DNA of 10,777 bases from JAZRUF01 sp045652405. Its GTDB lineage: Bacteria > Bacillota > Clostridia > Oscillospirales > JAAYXM01. The notes beneath the pieces were generated by a model. The model made no database searches. It was not told the DNA's origin and worked only from the letters and a program-made list of their open reading frames with translations. Made by a program: the position numbers and the translations under genes. The stretch spans positions 1-10,777 of the forward strand of contig JAZRUF010000040.1 of NCBI GenBank assembly GCA_045652405.1, in the 5' to 3' direction. Shown one piece after another: positions 6,465-10,777 of this stretch. Within the stretch, counting starts at the first letter, position 1; every line of letters starts with the position of its first letter.

Positions 6465-6602
6465 AGTATCCGACCGGAAGGGTTCGTCCCAACCGCGAGG
6501 GCATTTATACAGGCTATAGCGCGGGAGTATATTCTTTTGCGCGGTGAGTATTTGCTTGATTTTATGCCGTTTGTCGGAATTTAGCCCGACAAACGGCTTT
6601 TT
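6465..6602 (+). ncRNA. Structured leader RNA with terminator: candidate riboswitch/attenuator of the hyd operon
   Basis: From the predicted start to the U-tract is about 138 nt with no ORF of note. Near the 5' end a hairpin has stems CGG/CCG (6475-6477, 6493-6495) and GGG/CCC (6480-6482, 6488-6490), separated by an AA/AA internal loop and capped by TTCGT. TCCGAC at 6469-6474 is exactly complementary to GTCGGA at 6573-6578, which includes the end of the terminator's 5' arm; pairing these would close the whole leader and disrupt the terminator. ACCGCG at 6492-6497 can instead pair with CGCGGT at 6540-6545. Mutually exclusive helices ending at a terminator are the usual architecture of an ON-type riboswitch or protein-controlled attenuator. 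I cannot match it to a riboswitch class I know. An independent small RNA ending at the terminator is the main alternative. Confidence 0.62.
6566..6602 (+). terminator. Intrinsic terminator inside the hyd operon leader
   Basis: A 12-bp perfect stem (GCCGTTTGTCGG at 6566-6577 with CCGACAAACGGC at 6586-6597), an 8-nt loop and a T5 tract. It lies downstream of the only convincing promoter and 18 nt before the first start codon of the operon, so it must be conditional for the maturation genes to be expressed from that promoter. Confidence 0.88.
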
Positions 6603-6620
6603 AAATTAAGAGGTGGAAGC

Positions 6621-6866
6621 ATGGAAAAGAGAATAGCGCTTATAGGAATTATCGTGGAGCGCACATCCGCGTCTGAGCGCATAAACTCGGTTTTACATGA
6701 GTTTGGCGAGTATATAGTCGGGCGGATGGGTATCCCCTACCGCGACCGGGGGATAAGCATAATAAGCATTGTGGTCGATGCGGGAAACGATGTGATAAGC
6801 TCACTTTCCGGAAAGCTCGGAATGATTGACGGTGTGAGCGTAAAGACGATGTATGCAAAGAGTTAA
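6621..6866 (+). CDS. TM1266-type iron-only hydrogenase system regulator (putative)
   Basis: The 81-residue protein matches the small family named after Thermotoga maritima TM1266, found beside hydE, hydF and hydG in many anaerobes. Visible features are the opening strand RIALIGIIVE, the helix SASERINSVLHEFGEYIVGRMGIPYR, the strand GISIISIVVDA, a second helix, and the closing LGMIDGVSVKTMYAK. This beta-alpha-beta pattern is an ACT-like (ferredoxin-like) fold resembling the effector domain of NikR. There is no helix-turn-helix, so it is unlikely to bind DNA alone; the regulator name comes from fold and context, not proven function. GAGGTGG at 6610-6616 serves as ribosome site. It is the first gene after the leader terminator, and its 3' end overlaps hydE by 14 nt. 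Length is normal for the family. Confidence 0.87.
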   Translation: MEKRIALIGIIVERTSASERINSVLHEFGEYIVGRMGIPYRDRGISIISIVVDAGNDVISSLSGKLGMIDGVSVKTMYAKS

Positions 6867-7821
6867 TATTGATAAGGCGTGGCTTATTCACGCGCTGGAA
6901 GCCGAGGATTTTTCGGGATATTACCGCTTGGCGGATGAGGTGCGCTCACAGAATGTCGGCGATACGGTGCATGTGCGGGCACTGCTGGAGTTTTCAAACT
7001 ACTGCCGCAGACAGTGCAAATACTGCGGGTTAAACTGCAAAAACAGCGCACTTTCGCGCTACCGCATGACCGCGGATGAGATTATTTATCATGCCACTCT
7101 TGCCGCCGATGCGGGATATAAAACCGTAGTGCTTCAGTCGGGTGAGGACAGGAGCTATACCGTGGACGAGCTCTGCCGCGTGGTGTCTGAGATTAAAAGA
7201 CATGACATTGCAGTTACCTTAAGCTGCGGTGAGTTTTCAAGGGATGAGCTGTCCCGCTTGCGCGATGCGGGTGCGGACAGATATTTACTAAAGCACGAAA
7301 CCGCGGATGAGGGAATTTACAAAAGCTTGCATCCGTGCGGAACATTAAGAGCGCGCATAGAGTGCCTTAACACTCTTAAGGATTTGGGTTTTGAGGTCGG
7401 AAGCGGCTTTATGATAGGGCTTCCGGGTCAGACGAGCGAGACAATTGCCGAGGATTTACTGCTTTTAAAAAGCATAGGGTGCGACATGGCGGGAATAGGT
7501 CCGTTCCTCCCTCATCCGGATACCGAGCTTGGAAATCACCCTGCGGGCAGTGCTGAGATTTGCCGACGCGCGGTTGCGCTTGCGCGCATACTCATGCCGA
7601 AGATAAACTTACCTGCGACAACCGCGCTCGGAGTACGCAATCCCGAGGAGAAGGACAAGGTTTTCTCGGGCGGTGCGAATGTTATTATGCAGAAGGTAAC
7701 GCCGGATGAATACCGCGCGTTATATGAGATTTACCCTACCCCGAAAGCGCATACGGATGTAGTAAATGACAGAGAAAAGGTTTTGTCCGAAATCCGGGCT
7801 TTGGGAAGAAATCCAGTTTAA
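6853..7821 (+). CDS. hydE: [FeFe]-hydrogenase maturation radical SAM protein HydE
   Basis: This 322-residue radical SAM enzyme helps build the 2Fe subcluster of [FeFe]-hydrogenase, acting on the iron-cysteine-CO-CN product of HydG. The CxxxCxxC for the SAM-binding [4Fe-4S] cluster is at C51, C55 and C58 (EFSNYCRRQCKYCGL). Other HydE signatures are LQSGEDRSYT, ADRYLLKHETAD, GFMIGLPGQT, GIGPFLPHPDTELGNHP, LPATTALG and GANVIMQKVTPDEYR, closely matching what I recall of T. maritima HydE. The C-terminus lacks the cysteines that hold the accessory [2Fe-2S] cluster in that protein; that cluster is known not to be essential. The start overlaps the preceding gene by 14 nt with no strong ribosome site, suggesting translational coupling. 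It is slightly shorter than the typical 340-350 residues because the C-terminus is trimmed. Confidence 0.97.
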   Translation: MQRVNIDKAWLIHALEAEDFSGYYRLADEVRSQNVGDTVHVRALLEFSNYCRRQCKYCGLNCKNSALSRYRMTADEIIYHATLAADAGYKTVVLQSGEDRSYTVDELCRVVSEIKRHDIAVTLSCGEFSRDELSRLRDAGADRYLLKHETADEGIYKSLHPCGTLRARIECLNTLKDLGFEVGSGFMIGLPGQTSETIAEDLLLLKSIGCDMAGIGPFLPHPDTELGNHPAGSAEICRRAVALARILMPKINLPATTALGVRNPEEKDKVFSGGANVIMQKVTPDEYRALYEIYPTPKAHTDVVNDREKVLSEIRALGRNPV

Positions 7822-7833
7822 GGAGAATTGAAA

Positions 7834-9246
7834 ATGTATAACAGTAAATCACCTCATGCAGAGGATTTTATAAACCACGAGGAAATATTGAGACTTCTTG
7901 ATGTTGCGGCAGAGACCAGCCGGAACATATCCGAAATGTACGAAATAGTCGAAAAGGCTGCGCTGTGCAAGGGGCTTGATGTACGTGAAGCGCTCGCACT
8001 TCTCATATGCGAGGATGAGGGAATAATAAATAAGGCATTTTCGGTCGCTGAGCAGGTAAAGGAGAAAATATACGGGCGCAGAATAGTCATGTTTGCGCCG
8101 CTGTATCTCTCCAATTACTGCGTAAACGAGTGCACGTACTGCCCTTACCACCACTCGAACAAAACCATTTGCCGCAAGCAGCTCTCTCAAGAGGATATAC
8201 GCCGCGAGGTTATCGCACTTCAGGACATGGGGCATAAACGCCTTGCGCTTGAAACCGGCGAGGACCCGGTAAACTGCCCGATTGAGTATGTGCTCGAGAG
8301 CATTAAAACCATATATGGGATACACCATAAAAACGGTGCTATCCGCCGCGTGAACGTAAACATCGCGGCGACAACAGTTGAAAATTACCGCAAGCTCAAG
8401 GAGGCGGGAATAGGTACATATATTCTTTTTCAGGAGACGTATCACAAACCCACTTACGAGCGTCTGCACCCCAAGGGACCCAAGCACAACTATGCCTACC
8501 ACACCGAGGCGATGGACCGCGCAATGACCGGCGGTATTGACGACGTGGGCATAGGCGTTCTTTTCGGGCTTTACGACCATCTCTACGACTTTGCCGGACT
8601 TCTGCTTCATGCAAAGCATCTTGAGGACACCTTCGGAGTCGGTCCGCACACGATAAGCGTGCCGCGTATCCGCCCGGCAGATGATGTGGACCTAAAGGAG
8701 TTTCCCAACGCGGTTGACGATGAAAGGTTTAAGAAAATTGTTGCGGTTTTGCGCCTTGCAGTCCCCTACACCGGACTTATAGTGTCCACACGTGAGTCAC
8801 CCAAATCGCGCGCCGAGGTGTTGCGTCTGGGTGTATCGCAGATAAGCGGTGCATCTTCTACAAGCGTTGGCGGGTATGCCGAGCGCGAGGAGGAAAACTC
8901 CGCGCAATTTGAAGTAAATGACACGCGCACGCTTGATGAGGTTGTAAACTGGCTGCTCGGTCTCGGCTACATACCCAGCTTCTGTACCGCGTGTTACCGC
9001 GAAGGGCGCACCGGCGACCGTTTTATGAGCCTTGCAAAATCCGGGCAGATAGCAAACGTATGCCAGGCAAACGCTCTTATGACGCTAAAGGAATATCTTG
9101 AGGATTATGCGAGTGAAGCTACGCAGGAGATAGGAATCTTACGCATACGCGAAGAGATTGAGAATATCCCGAATGAAAAGGTTAAGGCGCAGGTACTCAG
9201 CTATCTTGATGAGCTGTCCCGCGGGGCGCGCGACTTCCGTTTTTAA
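7834..9246 (+). CDS. hydG: [FeFe]-hydrogenase maturation radical SAM tyrosine lyase HydG
   Basis: This 470-residue HydG cleaves tyrosine to p-cresol and dehydroglycine, then converts the latter to CO and cyanide for the H-cluster. The radical SAM motif is C96, C100 and C103 (NYCVNECTYCPYH). The C-terminal auxiliary-cluster cysteines are C384 and C387 (SFCTACYREGRTGDRFM), with C410 in the conserved IANVC segment. Further family signatures are ALETGEDPVNCP, ILFQETYHKPTYERLHP, GIGVLFGLYD and PRIRPADD. The ThiH-like barrel and the cysteine set distinguish it from ThiH, which lacks the second CxxC. ATG 7834 has AAGGAG at 7820-7825, 8 nt upstream; the in-frame TTG at 7828 is too close to that site. 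The ribosome site overlaps the hydE stop, so the two genes are coupled. The long open frames on the opposite strand here are shadows. Confidence 0.98.
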   Translation: MYNSKSPHAEDFINHEEILRLLDVAAETSRNISEMYEIVEKAALCKGLDVREALALLICEDEGIINKAFSVAEQVKEKIYGRRIVMFAPLYLSNYCVNECTYCPYHHSNKTICRKQLSQEDIRREVIALQDMGHKRLALETGEDPVNCPIEYVLESIKTIYGIHHKNGAIRRVNVNIAATTVENYRKLKEAGIGTYILFQETYHKPTYERLHPKGPKHNYAYHTEAMDRAMTGGIDDVGIGVLFGLYDHLYDFAGLLLHAKHLEDTFGVGPHTISVPRIRPADDVDLKEFPNAVDDERFKKIVAVLRLAVPYTGLIVSTRESPKSRAEVLRLGVSQISGASSTSVGGYAEREEENSAQFEVNDTRTLDEVVNWLLGLGYIPSFCTACYREGRTGDRFMSLAKSGQIANVCQANALMTLKEYLEDYASEATQEIGILRIREEIENIPNEKVKAQVLSYLDELSRGARDFRF

Positions 9247-9262
9247 AGTACGAGGTGGGCAT

Positions 9263-10456
9263 ATGGCAGAGTTAAATCAAACACCGAGCGCAAATCGCCT
9301 GCACATAGCGCTTTTGGGAAAGCGAAATGCAGGTAAATCTTCACTTATAAATGCGATTGCAGGGCAAGAGGTTTCGCTGGTTTCGTCTGTTGCGGGAACT
9401 ACGACTGACCCGGTGAGTCGCGCGATTGAAATATCCCCTCTCGGCGCGTGCGCACTTATTGACACTGCGGGCTTTGACGATGTGGGAGAGCTCGGCGCAA
9501 TGCGCGTGGAGAAGACCCGCGCGGTGCTCGATAAAGCTGATATAGCAGTAATCGTATGCCGCGACGGTGCGGGAAGTGTCGAGAAGGAATGGGCGGACAC
9601 CCTGCGCGGGAAAAATATACCGTTTGCCGCTGCCGTAAGTCAGTCAGACCGCCAGGCAAATGCGGAGGCACTTGCCGAGCAGGTACGCGAGAGCCTTAAA
9701 TGCGATGTTGTAATAACAAGCGCAAAGGAAAACTCGGGCATTGATGAGCTTAAATCGGCACTTGTGCGCCTTGTGCCAGAAGATTTCGGTGCAAGCAGTA
9801 TAGTCGGGCATTTGGTGGAGGACGGTGACACGGTGCTTCTTATAATGCCGCAGGATATTCAGGCACCGAAAGGGCGGCTTATTCTGCCGCAGGTTCAGAC
9901 CATACGCGACCTTTTGGACAATAAATGCGTGGTTATAAGTGCAACGCTTGATAAAATGGACGCGGCACTTAACTCTCTTGCGTTGCCGCCGAAGCTTATT
10001 ATAACCGACTCGCAGGTGTTCCCTGCCGTGTACGAAAAAAAGCCCGAGGGGAGTTTGCTCACGTCGTTTTCGGTTCTATTTGCGCGCCATAAGGGCGACA
10101 TACACGCGTTTGCCGAAGGGGCTGCCGCGATTGATGCCTTGCGTGAGGGTGACCGTGTTCTAATCGCAGAAGCGTGCGCGCATGACCCGAAGGACGGTGA
10201 CATCGGGCGCGAAAAAATCCCCGCCCTTTTGAGAAAAAAGGCAGGGAGCGGACTTATAATCGACGTGGTTTCAGGCTCTGAGTTTAACCGTGATTTGAGT
10301 AGCTACTCGCTTATAATACACTGCGGTGCGTGCATGTTCAACCGCAAGCTCGTGCTATCGCGCATCGAAAAAGCAAAAGCCGCGGGAGTTGCGATTACAA
10401 ACTACGGCATCGCAATCGCAAAGCTCACCGGGATTTTGGATAAAATAGAATTGTAG
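9263..10456 (+). CDS. hydF: [FeFe]-hydrogenase maturation GTPase and scaffold HydF
   Basis: HydF (397 residues) is the scaffold on which the 2Fe subcluster is assembled and from which it is passed to apo-HydA. The N-terminal Era/TrmE-like GTPase domain (about 10-170) has the P-loop GKRNAGKSS (19-27), the switch motif GTTTDPV (45-51), DTAGFDD (67-73) and the G5-like TSAKENS (152-158). The usual NKxD guanine-specificity motif is replaced by SQSD (126-129). A dimerisation domain follows. The C-terminal cluster domain has CAH (C305, H307) and HCGAC (C354, C357), the three cysteines known to bind a [4Fe-4S] cluster. ATG 9263 follows GAGGTGG at 9252-9258 and lies 16 nt after the hydG stop; a start at 9158 would overlap hydG by 89 nt and add a non-family extension. 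It is the last gene of the operon. No hydA is in the window, so the hydrogenase itself must be encoded elsewhere. Confidence 0.97.
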   Translation: MAELNQTPSANRLHIALLGKRNAGKSSLINAIAGQEVSLVSSVAGTTTDPVSRAIEISPLGACALIDTAGFDDVGELGAMRVEKTRAVLDKADIAVIVCRDGAGSVEKEWADTLRGKNIPFAAAVSQSDRQANAEALAEQVRESLKCDVVITSAKENSGIDELKSALVRLVPEDFGASSIVGHLVEDGDTVLLIMPQDIQAPKGRLILPQVQTIRDLLDNKCVVISATLDKMDAALNSLALPPKLIITDSQVFPAVYEKKPEGSLLTSFSVLFARHKGDIHAFAEGAAAIDALREGDRVLIAEACAHDPKDGDIGREKIPALLRKKAGSGLIIDVVSGSEFNRDLSSYSLIIHCGACMFNRKLVLSRIEKAKAAGVAITNYGIAIAKLTGILDKIEL

Positions 10457-10500
10457 AAAAATATATAATTGCTTTAGTAAAGCGTGAAAAGGCAATAAGC

Positions 10501-10532
10501 AAAAACACGCACACGTCAGTGTGCGGGTTTTT
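10501..10532. terminator. Bidirectional terminator between hydF and tRNA-Arg
   Basis: CGCACAC (10508-10514), a GTCA loop and GTGTGCG (10519-10525) form the core; the flanks AAAAAC and GTTTTT extend it with one mismatch. RNA from hydF ends in five U residues, and RNA from the tRNA strand also ends in a U-tract. The last base of the repeat is the complement of the final A of the tRNA's CCA. Confidence 0.9.
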
Positions 10533-10606
10533 GGCACCCCCTACAGGAATCGAACCTGTAACTAACCCTTAGGAGGGGTTTATTATATACATTTAACTAA
10601 GGAGGC
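10532..10606 (-). tRNA. tRNA-Arg (anticodon CCU), CCA encoded
   Basis: The 75-nt minus-strand sequence folds as a standard cloverleaf: acceptor GCCTCCT/AGGGGGT with two G-U pairs and a G discriminator; D arm GTTA/TAAT with an 8-nt loop; anticodon stem AACCC/GGGTT with loop CTCCTAA, giving anticodon CCU (reads AGG); a 4-nt variable loop; and T arm ACAGG/CCTGT with loop TTCGATT. CCA is encoded. The D-loop reads AATGTATA, so U stands where G19 is expected; G19 normally pairs with C56. The D stem is all A-U or G-U pairs. Its own promoter lies upstream. Confidence 0.92.
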
Positions 10607-10629
10607 ATATGATTTTTTCGGTAAGATAT

Positions 10630-10658
10630 ATTTTATTCTATTTTTATCAATCTGTCAA
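10630..10658 (-). promoter_or_regulatory. Sigma-A promoter of tRNA-Arg
   Basis: Minus-strand TTGACA (10653-10658, perfect consensus) and TAAAAT (10630-10635) are 17 bp apart. Transcription would begin about 17 nt before the mature 5' end of the tRNA. Confidence 0.8.
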
Positions 10659-10712
10659 CCGCTTGCAAGGGCTTCATTATATGCCGCAAATCAAAAAAAT
10701 CTGCAAAAATGC

Positions 10713-10740
10713 TTGACATTTTTGGTTTTTCCTGTATAAT
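10713..10740 (+). promoter_or_regulatory. Perfect-consensus sigma-A promoter reading out of the window
   Basis: TTGACA (10713-10718) and TATAAT (10735-10740), both exact consensus, are 16 bp apart. The start would be near 10747. The last 30 bases include a possible 7-bp hairpin (CTCCTAA with TTAGGGG). No gene begins before the window ends; the strength of the promoter suits a stable RNA or a highly expressed gene. Confidence 0.75.
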
Positions 10741-10777
10741 TATTATGTTTCCTTGCTCCTAACTGAGTTTAGGGGCC

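Noticed and set aside
6480..6502. Resemblance to the T-box antiterminator (ACCGCG after GGG) and to the SRP RNA loop (CCGGAAG)
   Set aside because: The order of elements is wrong for a T-box, no specifier stem or aminoacylation gene is present, and the SRP helix and GGAAGCAG loop context are absent.
6519..6553. Two direct repeats considered as a CRISPR fragment
   Set aside because: Only two short units spaced 20 nt apart, inside an RNA leader, with no cas genes.
7849..8649. A 266-residue open frame on the minus strand within hydG
   Set aside because: The plus-strand frame encodes HydG with all cluster cysteines. The antisense frame has no recognisable domain or suitable ribosome site and is a codon-composition shadow.
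9158..9262. Upstream in-frame start for hydF
   Set aside because: It would overlap hydG by 89 nt and add an arginine-rich extension; ATG 9263 has a good ribosome site.

Overview
The window looks like chromosomal DNA of an anaerobic clostridium (Bacillota, Clostridia), probably an uncultured or gut-type fermenter. Evidence: AGGAGG-type ribosome binding sites, sigma-A-type promoters mostly with 17-bp spacers, intrinsic terminators with U-tracts, a tRNA with encoded CCA, and a complete [FeFe]-hydrogenase maturation operon. GC content is moderate. There is no insertion sequence, phage gene or CRISPR array.

Left part (1-4850). The window opens inside a LacI-type regulator. It has a DNA-binding domain and the C-terminal end of the sugar-binding domain, but the roughly 140-150 residues between them are missing, in frame. 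A short-chain dehydrogenase/reductase follows on the same strand. It meets a large amidohydrolase gene tail to tail at a shared bidirectional terminator. The amidohydrolase is a tandem duplication of the family domain: the first copy has lost metal-ligand positions and the second has kept them. Upstream of it, on the same strand, is an NhaC-family Na+/H+ antiporter with its own promoter and terminator.

Middle part (4850-6430). A two-gene operon on the minus strand encodes an ArsC/Spx-like thioredoxin-fold protein and a membrane acyltransferase of family 3, with the start codon 2 nt after the stop. Its promoter overlaps a perfect 17-bp palindrome, a good candidate operator.

Right part (6430-10532). 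The divergent operon holds a TM1266-type hydrogenase-system regulator, hydE, hydG and hydF. These build the H-cluster 2Fe subcluster: HydG makes CO and cyanide from tyrosine, HydE processes the iron synthon, and HydF is the scaffold and GTPase that delivers the product to apo-HydA. No hydrogenase structural gene lies in the window. Between the promoter and the first gene is a leader of about 155 nt ending in a textbook intrinsic terminator. A 5' leader segment is complementary to the terminator's 5' arm. This arrangement suggests a riboswitch or attenuator, of a class I do not recognise, controlling hydrogenase maturation. It is the best candidate in the window for something undescribed.

The right edge carries a tRNA-Arg(CCU) on the minus strand, sharing a bidirectional terminator with hydF, and a perfect-consensus promoter pointing out of the window.
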